From Gemmatimonadota bacterium (GTDB taxonomy: Bacteria > Gemmatimonadota > Gemmatimonadetes > Palauibacterales > Palauibacteraceae): a stretch of DNA of 33,147 nucleotides. The DNA lies in contig JAJEEM010000003.1 of NCBI GenBank assembly GCA_022820995.1, forward strand, positions 1 through 33,147. The letters are read 5' to 3'. The translations under genes were made by a program, and so were the position numbers. The notes under the pieces are model-generated. The model searched no databases. It was not told the DNA's origin and saw nothing but the letters and a program-made list of their open reading frames with translations. Below are positions 24,528-32,105 of this stretch, piece by piece (the stretch's first letter is position 1; each line of letters begins with the position of its first letter).

Positions 24528-25736
24528 TCAGTTCTCGCCCGCCAGATAGTCGGCCCAGTCGGCCATGAGCCGCCGCCGACGCTCGAACAGGTCCGTTCGC
24601 CGGTAGGCGGCCTCGACCTGATTCCGGACCACATGTGCCAGCGCCGCCTCCGCCACCTCGCGGGGATGGTCGGTCTCCTCCGCGGCCCAGTCCCGGAACG
24701 AAGACCGGAACCCGTGCGGCACCGCCTCGATCCCGAGCCGCCTGAGCGTTCTGGAGAACGCGGTGCCGTCAACCGGATTGTTGCGCACGCTCGGGAATAC
24801 ATGCGGACCGCCCGCTCGACGGAGCGCCCGCGCCTCTTCGAGGATCTCAAGCGCACGCCCGCTGAGCGGGACGCGGTGCTCGCGGTTCGTCTTCATGCGC
24901 CCGGCCGGGATGGTCCACACTCCCGCGTCCTCGTCGATCTCGCTCCATGCGGCCCCCCGCGCCTCGCCCGAGCGAGTCCCCGTCAGCACGAGGAACTCGA
25001 ACGCCAGCTTCACAACCGGCCACGCACTGGACGCCTTCACCTTCTCGATCGCGGATGCGACCTCCCGGTGCGGCAGCGCCTTCATGCGCTTGACGGTATA
25101 GTTCTGCGCGCCGAGCGCCGGGCCGATCCGGTCGCAGGGGTTGTCCGGCCGGAGTTCCATCGCCACGGCCCATCCCATGACCGCCCGGATGCGCTGGCGC
25201 AGCTTCCGGGCGGTGGTCGCCTTCTCGTGCCAGATCGGAGCCAGAACCCCGATCACGTCGGCGCTCGTCACCTCCGAAACCGGCGTCTTGCCGATTCGGG
25301 GAAACACATGGCGCTCCATGCCCTTGAGCCACAGTTGGGCATGGCGGGGGGAGCGCCACCCCGGACTCAACTGGTCCACGAGCTTCCGCGCCGCGTCCGC
25401 GAAGGTGGGCATCGACTCGGCCCGCCGCCTCTCGGACAGCGGGTCTCCGCCCTCGCGGGCCAGCTTCCGGTTCGCGAACGCCTTCTCGCGGGCCTCCTTC
25501 AGCGAGACCAGAGGGTAGCCGCCGAGCCCGAGTTCGGTTCGGCGTCCCCGGATCGTGAGGCGCTGGATCCAGCCCCGGCTGCCCGTGGGCCGGACATCGA
25601 GATAGAGGCCGTTGCCGTCGCAGTAGCGTCCGGCCCGGCTCACGTTGCGGACGAAGGCGGGCGTGAGCGCGTTGTGCGGATGCCGCCCGCGCGGCTTGCG
25701 CTTCGGAGGTCGTTTCGGGAGTGTCATACCTACCAT
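24528..25736 (-). CDS. int: P4-type tyrosine integrase
   Basis: 402 residues from the ATG at 25736; an in-frame ATG at 25727 with GGTAGGT just before it is equally possible. The N-terminal DUF4102 arm-binding part is visible (LTPAFVRNV, GNGLYLDVRPTGSRGWIQRL, LGGYPLVSLKEAREKA). The catalytic domain contains all the expected residues: R in LTGTRSGEARG, HGFR in AVPHGFRSSFRDW, H in AEAALAHVV and the nucleophile Y in EAAYRRTDLFERRR. It should integrate and excise the island with alpA as partner. Such integrases often use a tRNA gene 3' end, but none is visible beside it. The attachment site is probably within 25737-25940. Confidence 0.92.
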   Translation of the reverse strand: MVGMTLPKRPPKRKPRGRHPHNALTPAFVRNVSRAGRYCDGNGLYLDVRPTGSRGWIQRLTIRGRRTELGLGGYPLVSLKEAREKAFANRKLAREGGDPLSERRRAESMPTFADAARKLVDQLSPGWRSPRHAQLWLKGMERHVFPRIGKTPVSEVTSADVIGVLAPIWHEKATTARKLRQRIRAVMGWAVAMELRPDNPCDRIGPALGAQNYTVKRMKALPHREVASAIEKVKASSAWPVVKLAFEFLVLTGTRSGEARGAAWSEIDEDAGVWTIPAGRMKTNREHRVPLSGRALEILEEARALRRAGGPHVFPSVRNNPVDGTAFSRTLRRLGIEAVPHGFRSSFRDWAAEETDHPREVAEAALAHVVRNQVEAAYRRTDLFERRRRLMADWADYLAGEN

Positions 25737-25885
25737 TATCCCATCCTAAAAACGTGGATGTAGTGAGACGCCAGCGGACGGCGAAGGACTAGCGACAGCT
25801 GACGTAAGAAATCATAACTCTCTGTACCAATGTATCTTATGGACATCATGGGATGCAACTGGACGATACGTTCATCCGTATGCCT

Positions 25886-25902
25886 GCTGCCAAAAAGGCA
25901 GC
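25886..25902. repeat. Short perfect hairpin GCTGCC-AAAAA-GGCAGC
   Basis: Six-base arms surround an A5 loop, about 40 bases beyond the stop of the small secreted protein gene. The gap 25737-25941 is otherwise AT-richer than its surroundings and has no gene I can support. The T-run falls inside the loop on the minus strand and not after it, so it does not look like a standard terminator. Confidence 0.35.
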
Positions 25903-25941
25903 GCGCCCGCAATAATCCTCGGTTTCAACGGCAGCCCCCGC

Positions 25942-26286
25942 TCAACTCGGCAGGCACATGAGGAGGAGCCACCTGAGGCTGCCATCCTCGTTGCATCGAA
26001 AAATGGCGTATCCGGTACCGCCACAGTCTTCGTCGATCGCATCCCAGACCTCCCAGATCGTTTCTGCGCTGCATGAGAGCAACGACGCCGATGTCTTCGT
26101 GGTGCGGATCGTTTCCGTCGCGCCCAAACCGGCTTCACAGACACCCGTCTCCACGGTAGGAAGGGTGGCTTCGGGCGCGTCGGAGAAGTGCATCTCGGCG
26201 TGGACCGGGGCTTGCGGCGCGAGCACAGCCACCACCGCAGCGACGAGGAGAATTGCGAGGGGAACGAAACGCTTGAACCGGAGCAT
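25942..26286 (-). CDS. Small secreted cysteine-containing protein, unknown function
   Basis: 114 residues from an ATG with GGGAGGGAT upstream. A strong signal peptide (FVPLAILLVAAVVAVLA, cleavage likely after PVHA at about residue 30) precedes a mature part of about 84 residues. Five cysteines (in GVCEAG, LLSCSAE, EDCGG, IFRCNE and LMCLPS) suggest one or two disulfide bonds in an exported fold. I recognise no family. An insertion sequence now separates its upstream region from the S9 peptidase gene, so its promoter may have been altered. Confidence 0.65.
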   Translation of the reverse strand: MLRFKRFVPLAILLVAAVVAVLAPQAPVHAEMHFSDAPEATLPTVETGVCEAGLGATETIRTTKTSASLLSCSAETIWEVWDAIDEDCGGTGYAIFRCNEDGSLRWLLLMCLPS

Positions 26287-26359
26287 GAATCCCTCCCGGG
26301 TCTGAGGACCGTTCCCGGGTTCCGCACATGGATATGCGACGCTCCCGCGACAGGCAAGT

Positions 26360-26376
26360 GCCGCGCGCGAGCGCCC
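26360..26376. repeat. Left copy of a 17-bp direct repeat (target-site duplication)
   Basis: GCCGCGCGCGAGCGCCC is identical to the copy at 27888-27904 and directly abuts the left TGTC end of the insertion sequence. Confidence 0.85.
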
Positions 26377-27887
26377 TGTCGTAGTGCAGTCGCAATGTCC
26401 CCCCTTAGCGCAGTAGAAATGTCCTCTTACGGTTCATGTTCGGTTCGGGTGGGTGGAACATGGTCCGGGAGAGGAGTCGCTGGAGTTGAGCCTGAGGGAG
26501 AGGGACCGTTTGTCGGTGCTTAGGCAGGCGAGCGAGGGCGTGCTGGCGAGGCCGGCCCCGGCGGCGCGGTTGGGGGTGACGACGCGTCACCTCCGGCGTC
26601 TGCTTCGGCGGTTCGAGGCGGAGGGGGACGCGGCGGCGGTGCACGGCCTCAGGGGCCGGCGGTCGAACCGCGCACTGTCCGCGGAGGCCCGGGAGCTCGC
26701 GCTGTCGGCGGCATCCGACCCGTTGTACGCGGACTTCGGCCCGACGCTCCTGGCCGAGCACCTCGATAGGCGTTTCGGCCTCGTCGTGAGCCCGGACACG
26801 CTGAGACGGTGGATGCTCGGGGCCGGGCTGTGGGAGCGGCGCCGCAGGCGGGCGAAGCACCAGAGCCGGCGTCCCAGGCGGGCGGCGCTGGGCGAGCTGG
26901 GGCAGTGGGACAGCTCGGTGCACCCGTGGCTCGAGGAGAGGGCGGCGGGGAGCCAGACGCTGATCTCGATTCACGACGACGCGACGAGCCGCCTGCTCAT
27001 GGCCCGCTTCGTGCCGCGCGACAACGGGGCGGAGAACCGTCGGGCGATCATCGCCTACCTCCGCCGCCACGGCCGTCCCGTGGCGGTCTACACCGACCAC
27101 GCCGGGCACTTCGGTCAGTGGCTGTCGAAGAAGGAGGAGCGCACCGGCACGATCATCTCCCGGGGACTGGGCGCGCTGGGCGTCGAGGTGATCCTGGCGG
27201 GCTCCCCGCAGGCCAAGGGACGCGTCGAGCGCAGCTTCGGCACCGCGCAGGACCGGCTGGTCAAGGAGATGCGCGTGGAGGGGGTCGCCACGCTGGAGGG
27301 GGCCAACCGCTTCCTGGGAGACTACTGGGTTCCGTTCTGGAACGAGCGCTTCGCCGTCGAGCCCGCCGATCCCCGCGACGCGCACCGCCCGCTTCCGTCC
27401 GGCGCGGACCTCGAGGCGCTCTTCGCCGAGACCGAGACCCGCGTCGTGGCCCGCGACTTCACGGTCCGCTTCAAGAACCGACGCTGGCAGATCCCGGAGA
27501 CCGAGGCCGCCGACATCGCCCCCGGCGACGAAGTCGTCGTCGAGCGCCGCCTCGAAGGCGACACCCGCTTCCGCTTCGGCGAACGCTACCTCGACGTCGA
27601 ACCCGCGGGTCGGCGACCGGTCGACGACACCCCCCGCGCTCGGCCCGCCAAGCCGAGGCCGGCGCCTCCGAAGCCCGGTCCGGACCACCCCTGGCGCAAG
27701 CACTTCCAGGCCTCCGTCCGACGGGCTATCGCGCGCCGAGACCTCCGCCGGGAGCGAGAAGCGACATCCAACGGAAAAGAACCGCCCCGCACACCCGAAC
27801 CGGCCCGGGTGCGGGGCAACACCACCACCCCGAGGGAGGACATTTCTATTGCGCCCTAACCCCGGACATTTCTATTGCGGTTTGACA
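26377..27887 (+). mobile_element. ISNCY/IS1202-type insertion sequence, 1511 bp
   Basis: The element begins TGTC and ends GACA, and both ends carry two copies of a GCA-rTAGAAATGTCC-like motif. On the left these are at about 26386-26400 (diverged) and 26408-26424; on the right they are inverted at 27838-27854 and 27864-27880. The inner left and right copies match at 16 of 17 positions. A single transposase gene fills the interior. A perfect 17-bp direct repeat flanks it, which points to a fairly recent insertion. I recall that the IS1202-related group includes members making unusually long target duplications. Confidence 0.85.
26453..27859 (+). CDS. DDE transposase, ISNCY/IS1202 family
   Basis: 468 residues from a GTG at 26453; a TTG at 26486 behind GGAGAGGAG is a good alternative. 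The N-terminus has a helix-turn-helix (AARLGVTTRHLRRLLRRF followed by LRGRRSNRAL). The catalytic RNase-H-like domain shows LGQWDSSVHPWLEER and HDDATSRLLMARFVP for the first aspartate region, YTDHAGHF for the second and AGSPQAKGRVERSFGTAQDRLVKEMR for the glutamate, matching ISNCY transposases. A long Pro/Arg-rich tail follows residue ~385. The last seven residues (EDISIAP) are encoded by the inner terminal repeat itself. The frame is intact, so the element may be active. Confidence 0.9.
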   Translation: MEHGPGEESLELSLRERDRLSVLRQASEGVLARPAPAARLGVTTRHLRRLLRRFEAEGDAAAVHGLRGRRSNRALSAEARELALSAASDPLYADFGPTLLAEHLDRRFGLVVSPDTLRRWMLGAGLWERRRRRAKHQSRRPRRAALGELGQWDSSVHPWLEERAAGSQTLISIHDDATSRLLMARFVPRDNGAENRRAIIAYLRRHGRPVAVYTDHAGHFGQWLSKKEERTGTIISRGLGALGVEVILAGSPQAKGRVERSFGTAQDRLVKEMRVEGVATLEGANRFLGDYWVPFWNERFAVEPADPRDAHRPLPSGADLEALFAETETRVVARDFTVRFKNRRWQIPETEAADIAPGDEVVVERRLEGDTRFRFGERYLDVEPAGRRPVDDTPRARPAKPRPAPPKPGPDHPWRKHFQASVRRAIARRDLRREREATSNGKEPPRTPEPARVRGNTTTPREDISIAP

Positions 27888-27904
27888 GCCGCGCGCGAGC
27901 GCCC
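27888..27904. repeat. Right copy of the 17-bp direct repeat (target-site duplication)
   Basis: This copy is identical to 26360-26376 and directly abuts the GACA right end of the insertion sequence. Confidence 0.85.
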
Positions 27905-27933
27905 CGCACGCCGGCCCCGATGGTTTCCTTCCG

Positions 27934-27951
27934 CATATTCCCGGGATTATG
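27934..27951. promoter_or_regulatory. Imperfect palindrome upstream of the S9 peptidase gene
   Basis: CATATTCCCGGGATTATG is an 18-base palindrome with only one pair of positions unmatched. It lies 41 bases before the S9 peptidase start, in the position of an operator. A role in regulation is a guess. Confidence 0.3.
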
Positions 27952-27992
27952 TTACAGATCTGCACATATCCCGCTTTCGGCAGGAGGTCATC

Positions 27993-30071
27993 ATGTATCG
28001 CGCCGCCCGCATCGCTTTTGCGAGCCTCGTTCTTCTCTCGTTCGTCGGCCTGGCCGGCTCGGCGCCGCTCGCGGCCCAGAACGGCGACGGGATGAAGACG
28101 CTCTCCCTCGACATGTACATGGACTGGGAACGCGTCTCCAACCCCCAGATCTCCCCGGACGGCCGCCACGTCGTCTACACGCGCGGCTGGATCGACCAGA
28201 TCAACGACCGCTGGGAGTCCACGCTCTACATCATGAACGCCGACGGCACCCGCAAGCGGGAGCTGATCGACGGGTCCGGCGCGATCTGGTCTCCGGACGG
28301 CACGCGCATCGCCTTCACGGCGTCGGGTGAGCCGGAGGGCTCGCAGATCTTCGTGCGCTGGATGGACGCGGAGGGCGCGACGACCCAGATCACCCGGCTG
28401 GAGCACTCGCCCGGCAGCCTGCGCTGGTCGCCCGACGGCACGCACATCGCGTTCACGATGCTGGTCGAGGACGAGGAGAGCTGGCCGATCGACCTGCCGA
28501 GCCGCCCGGACGGCGCGAAGTGGACGGAAGGCCCGAAGATCGTCACCCGCATGGACTACCGTCAGGACCGCCGCGGATACGTCGACCAGGGCCACTCCCA
28601 CGTCTTCGTCGTCCCGGCCGACGGCGGCACGCCGCGGCAGCTCACCGACGGCATGTGGAACCACGGCAACCCCCAGTGGAGCGCGGACGGAAGCGAGATC
28701 TACTTCTCGTCGCTGCGGGAGGAGGACTCCGAGTACAACTGGCGCGAGTCCGAGATCTACGCGGTGAACGTCGCCTCGGGCGCGATCCGGCAACTCACCA
28801 CGCGCCACGGCCCGGACGGGGGCGCCTATCCCTCGCCCGACGGCAGCCTCGTCGCCTATTCCGGGCAGGACTGGAACGACGACACGTACCGGAACTCCCA
28901 CCTCTACGTGATGAACCCGGACGGCTCCGGCGTGCGCCAGATCTCCGGCGACTTCGACCGCGGCATGCGGGGGAGCCCGCAGCTCATGTGGGCGCCGGAC
29001 GGGAGCGGCGTCTACTTCAACGTGAACCGCGAGGGCACGCGCAACCTGCACTTCGCCTCCGTGGACGGGGGCGTGACGCAGGTCACGAACGGCAACCACC
29101 TCCTCAGCCTCAGCTCCTTCACGGACGACGGGAAGGCGATGGGCACGCTGACCGAGCCGCACGGTCCCGGCGATGTCGTCTCCTTCGATCTCGGCGATGG
29201 CGGCAACGTCATGCAGCTCACGAACGTGAACGACGACGTGCTGGCGGGCGTCACGCTCGGCGAGGTCGAGGAGATCTGGTACAAGTCGGTGGGCGACTGG
29301 GACATCCAGGGCTGGATCGTGAAGCCGCCCGACTTCGACCCGTCGAAGAAGTATCCGCTCATCCTGTCGATCCACGGCGGACCGCACGGGATGTACAACA
29401 CCGGGTTCAACTTCGGCTGGCAGGAGCACGCCGCGAACGGCTACGTCGTCGTCTACACGAACCCGCGCGGCAGCTCCGGGTACGGCACGGACTTCGGGAA
29501 CGCGATCAAGAACGCCTATCCGTCGCAGGACTTCGACGACCTGATGGCGGGCGTCGATGAGGTCGTGGCCCGAGGCTATATCGACGAGGACAACATGTTC
29601 GTGTACGGCTGCTCCGGCGGCGGCGTGCTCACCTCATGGGTCGTGGGCCACACGGACCGCTTCCGCGCCGCCTCGGCGAACTGCCCGGTCACGAACTGGC
29701 TCTCCTTCGTGGGGACGACGGACGGCCCCGGCTGGTACCGCAACTTCGAGCACTTCCCGTGGGACGATCCCTCCGAGCACCTGCGCCGCTCGCCGCTCAT
29801 GTACGTGGGCAACGTGACGACGCCGACGATGCTGATGACGGGGGAGATGGACCTGCGGACGCCGATGCCCCAGACGGAGGAGTACTACCAGGCGCTCAAG
29901 ATGGAGCGGGTGCCCACGGCGATGATCCGCTTCCGGAACGAGTGGCACGGGACGAGCAGCACGCCGTCGAACTTCCTGCGCACGCAACTCTTCCTGCGCT
30001 TCTGGTTCGAGAAGTTCGGAACGCACGACGACGGCGACACCCGCGCCGTCTCCGACGCCGGCGGAAACTGA
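27993..30071 (+). CDS. Secreted S9-family (prolyl oligopeptidase-like) peptidase
   Basis: 692 residues from the ATG at 27993 behind AGGAGG. A signal peptide (IAFASLVLLSFVGLAGSAPL, ending AAQ at about residue 29) exports it. Residues ~40-420 form a WD40-like propeller with TolB-type repeats (NPQISPDGRHVVYTRG, AIWSPDGTRIAFTASG, SLRWSPDGTHIAFTM). The C-terminal alpha/beta-hydrolase domain carries the triad S541 (YGCSGGG), D620 (GEMDLRTPMPQ) and H652 (EWHGTSS), with the oxyanion region SIHGGPHGMYN. These features fit the acylaminoacyl/dipeptidyl-peptidase branch (S9C-like), which releases short peptides from oligopeptides in the periplasm. The gene is followed one base later by sodC, so the two are one transcription unit. 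Confidence 0.93.
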   Translation: MYRAARIAFASLVLLSFVGLAGSAPLAAQNGDGMKTLSLDMYMDWERVSNPQISPDGRHVVYTRGWIDQINDRWESTLYIMNADGTRKRELIDGSGAIWSPDGTRIAFTASGEPEGSQIFVRWMDAEGATTQITRLEHSPGSLRWSPDGTHIAFTMLVEDEESWPIDLPSRPDGAKWTEGPKIVTRMDYRQDRRGYVDQGHSHVFVVPADGGTPRQLTDGMWNHGNPQWSADGSEIYFSSLREEDSEYNWRESEIYAVNVASGAIRQLTTRHGPDGGAYPSPDGSLVAYSGQDWNDDTYRNSHLYVMNPDGSGVRQISGDFDRGMRGSPQLMWAPDGSGVYFNVNREGTRNLHFASVDGGVTQVTNGNHLLSLSSFTDDGKAMGTLTEPHGPGDVVSFDLGDGGNVMQLTNVNDDVLAGVTLGEVEEIWYKSVGDWDIQGWIVKPPDFDPSKKYPLILSIHGGPHGMYNTGFNFGWQEHAANGYVVVYTNPRGSSGYGTDFGNAIKNAYPSQDFDDLMAGVDEVVARGYIDEDNMFVYGCSGGGVLTSWVVGHTDRFRAASANCPVTNWLSFVGTTDGPGWYRNFEHFPWDDPSEHLRRSPLMYVGNVTTPTMLMTGEMDLRTPMPQTEEYYQALKMERVPTAMIRFRNEWHGTSSTPSNFLRTQLFLRFWFEKFGTHDDGDTRAVSDAGGN

Positions 30072-30072
30072 T

Positions 30073-30585
30073 ATGCGACGCTGGGTGCTCATCGCCATCG
30101 GCGGAATCGCCGCGGCGTGTTCTTCCTCGACGGAGCCGGAAGCTCCCTCGGTGACGATCTCCATGAACGAGACGGCGTCGGGCGGCACGATTGGCACGGT
30201 GCTGGTCGAGGACACGGACGGCGGCGCGCGGTTCACGCCGAACCTGACGGGCCTCGATCCCGGCGAACACGGGTTTCACATCCATGCGAACGCCGATTGC
30301 GGCGACGGCGGGAAGAACGCGGGCGGACACTACGACCCGCAGAACACGGGCCGGCACGAGGGGCCCAACGGCAACGGCCACCTCGGAGACCTGCCGAGGC
30401 TGGCCGTCGATGCGTCCGGCGGCGCAGCGGCCGCGGTGGTCGCGCCGCGAGTAAGCGTGAGCGACCTCGCGGGGCGCGCGCTCATCGTGCACGGCGGCGG
30501 CGACAACTACTCCGACGATCCTGCGGCGCTCGGAGGTGGAGGCGCGCGCGTGGCGTGCGGGGTCGTGCCCCCCATCACCGGCTGA
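30073..30585 (+). CDS. sodC: Cu-Zn superoxide dismutase lipoprotein
   Basis: 170 residues starting one base after the S9 peptidase stop. The lipobox IAAAC puts the lipid on C16. All metal ligands are visible: H69 and H71 (HGFHIHANADC), H86 (GGHYDP, the bridging histidine), H95, H103 and D106 (NGHLGDLPRL) and H140 (LIVHGGGDNYSD). The disulfide pair is C76 and C162, and the active-site arginine is R159 in GGGGARVACG. The enzyme converts superoxide to hydrogen peroxide and oxygen outside the cytoplasm. It is short but complete compared with other bacterial SodC proteins. Confidence 0.93.
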   Translation: MRRWVLIAIGGIAAACSSSTEPEAPSVTISMNETASGGTIGTVLVEDTDGGARFTPNLTGLDPGEHGFHIHANADCGDGGKNAGGHYDPQNTGRHEGPNGNGHLGDLPRLAVDASGGAAAAVVAPRVSVSDLAGRALIVHGGGDNYSDDPAALGGGGARVACGVVPPITG

Positions 30586-30629
30586 GCGCGGCGCGCGGGG
30601 CGTAGCCGCCCGGTCTGATACACCGACAG

Positions 30630-30662
30630 ACGCCCCGTTCGACACCGGTTCGGACGGGGCGT
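30630..30662. terminator. Stem-loop between convergent genes, likely bidirectional terminator
   Basis: ACGCCCCGT (30630-30638) and ACGGGGCGT (30654-30662) form a perfect 9-bp GC-rich stem with a 15-base loop. It sits between the sodC stop and the stop of the convergent ATPase gene. Only a short T content follows on either side. Confidence 0.55.
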
Positions 30663-30681
30663 TACGGCGTGAGGGATCCGG

Positions 30682-31986
30682 TTATGGCCCGAGCGCGCCG
30701 ATGGGGATGACGCTCACGCCATCGGGCCGGCGGTAGCCGTACGGACTGCCCGTGATCACGCCCAGCGCCGCCGGTTCGCCGGTGTGGTCCGTATCGACCC
30801 GGTCCGCGAACTTGAGGAGAGCCTGCGCCGCCTCCTCGATCCGTCCTGCGCCGAGCTTGATCTCGAAGGCCGCCCACCTGTTCGGCCCGCCGTCCACGAC
30901 CGCGTCCACCTCGAGCTCGGTGTTGTCGCGGTAGTGGTAGACGCTCGCGCGGTTGTCCTGTGCATACACGCGCAGGTCCCGCACGGCCATGGATTCGAAG
31001 AGGAACCCGAACCATTGAAGGTCGCGCAACAGGTGTTCCGGTCCGGCGCCCAGGGCGGCCACGGCGAGAGACGGGTCCGCGAAGTGCCGCTTCGGCGTGT
31101 TCCGGAGCCGCGAACGCGAGCGAAGGTGCGGGGCCCACGGCGGCTGATGCTCGACGACCATGAGCCGTTCGAGCGCGCCCAGGTACGAGTGGGCGGTCTC
31201 GCGCGAGAGGGAGGTGTCCGATCCGCCCGCGTCTGCCGCCATCGTCGCGACGGTGGCACACGTCGCCGTATTGCGTGCGATCGAACTCAGAAACCGTCTC
31301 ACCCTTTCGGGATCTCTCGCGATCCCATCGACCCGGCGGATGTCGGTGCGACAGATCTCGTCGAGGTAGTCCCGGTTGGCCACCATCGCGTCTTCCACCG
31401 ATGGTGCGCGGAGGTGCCCGGGCCATCCGCCCACGCACAGCAGCTCCGCGATTTCGTCGAGCGACAGTTCGTGTTTCAGGCTCGGCGCGGCCTCTCTGCG
31501 GAGCAGGCGCTTCAACGAGACGCAGCCGCCGGCAGGCTTCCGCGGGAGGTGGTCCTTCGTGCCCGCCAGCTCGAACAGCGACATGGGACGGAGCCGAAGC
31601 CGACTCATCCGTCCGGCGCCCGTGTGCCGCGTGATGTCGTCGGGAGGGACCGCCGATCCCGTGAGAATGAAGTGCCCTCTGCCGGGGCGGTCATCCACCG
31701 CCCGGCGGATGTAGTTCCAGATGGCCGGTTCCACCTGCCACTCGTCGATCAGCCGGGGTTCGGGGCCTTCCAGGAGGAGCCGCGGGTCCACCGCCATCGC
31801 CTCGTCCACGGACGGATCGGCATCCATGAGTAGCTCGCTCGATGCCGCCTGCCGGGCGGTCGTCGTCTTTCCGCAGACGCGGGGGCCCTCGATGACGACA
31901 GCCCCCGAGGAAGCGAGCCGCCGGGCCAACTCGCGGTCCGCGACGCGGGGGACGTAGTCCGAAACGGGTCGAAGATCGGGTACCAT
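30682..31986 (-). CDS. AAA_14/DUF4143 ATP-binding protein
   Basis: 434 residues from the ATG at 31986. An in-frame ATG at 32037 is possible, but it lies inside a periodic repeat array and would add residues unlike the family start. The Walker A motif GPRVCGKT (residues 34-41) and Walker B-like RLIDEWQ (about 78-84) are followed by HFILTGSA (sensor) and the DUF4143 C-terminal half (HSYLGALERLMVVEHQPPW, KRHFADPSLAVAALG, GFLFESMAVRDLRVYA, and FEIKLG at about residue 370, which resembles a PD-(D/E)xK-like core). These widespread ATPases are linked to toxin-antitoxin-like or regulatory functions in some reports, but no role is settled. It converges with sodC. Confidence 0.88.
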   Translation of the reverse strand: MVPDLRPVSDYVPRVADRELARRLASSGAVVIEGPRVCGKTTTARQAASSELLMDADPSVDEAMAVDPRLLLEGPEPRLIDEWQVEPAIWNYIRRAVDDRPGRGHFILTGSAVPPDDITRHTGAGRMSRLRLRPMSLFELAGTKDHLPRKPAGGCVSLKRLLRREAAPSLKHELSLDEIAELLCVGGWPGHLRAPSVEDAMVANRDYLDEICRTDIRRVDGIARDPERVRRFLSSIARNTATCATVATMAADAGGSDTSLSRETAHSYLGALERLMVVEHQPPWAPHLRSRSRLRNTPKRHFADPSLAVAALGAGPEHLLRDLQWFGFLFESMAVRDLRVYAQDNRASVYHYRDNTELEVDAVVDGGPNRWAAFEIKLGAGRIEEAAQALLKFADRVDTDHTGEPAALGVITGSPYGYRRPDGVSVIPIGALGP

Positions 31987-32015
31987 GATCGGAACATGGC
32001 GACCTGTTAGGCGAT

Positions 32016-32090
32016 TTGCAACGTGGACAATCGACATATTGCAATATTTTTAGTCATAGTCTTGCAACGCACACGGTCGTGCTTTTGCAA
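32016..32090. promoter_or_regulatory. Four TTGCAA palindromes at exact 23-bp spacing
   Basis: TTGCAA occurs at 32016, 32039, 32062 and 32085, so each copy begins exactly 23 bases after the previous one. The sequences between them are not conserved apart from a CG...AC..TCG pattern shared by units 1 and 3. The array lies in the gap between the M14-type gene and the DUF4143 gene, 30-100 bases upstream of the latter's start, and is locally AT-rich. Equal phasing implies a protein that binds the palindromes along the same face of the helix. It probably autoregulates the ATPase gene. Confidence 0.6.
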
Positions 32091-32105
32091 TGTTCGGCGA
32101 TGGTG

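Larger units (their letters stand above)
16676..25736. mobile_element. Integrative and mobilizable element with restriction cargo (minimum extent)
   Basis: The block runs from mrr to the integrase and contains a tyrosine integrase, an AlpA regulator, a full mobilization set (mobC, mobA, mobB, mobD), a candidate oriT and two restriction genes. All of these are standard parts of integrative and mobilizable elements. Type IV coupling and secretion genes are absent, so it would need a helper conjugative element. The flanking genes (PDZ protein on the left, small secreted protein on the right) are not mobile-type. I could not find a convincing direct repeat or a tRNA gene at either edge, so the true ends are unresolved and probably lie at about 16.45-16.68 kb and 25.74-25.94 kb. 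Confidence 0.75.

Noticed and set aside
16566..25762. GTGGATGT present at both edges of the island as an attachment-site repeat
   Set aside because: Only eight bases match and the flanks do not extend the match, so it is expected by chance.
25886..25902. GCTGCC-AAAAA-GGCAGC hairpin as a terminator of the small secreted protein gene
   Set aside because: The T-run is inside the loop on the coding strand and does not follow the stem.
32039..32067. TTGCAA copies as a -35 box for the DUF4143 gene
   Set aside because: No -10-like hexamer stands 16-18 bases downstream; the next element at that distance is another TTGCAA. The regular spacing fits an operator array better.
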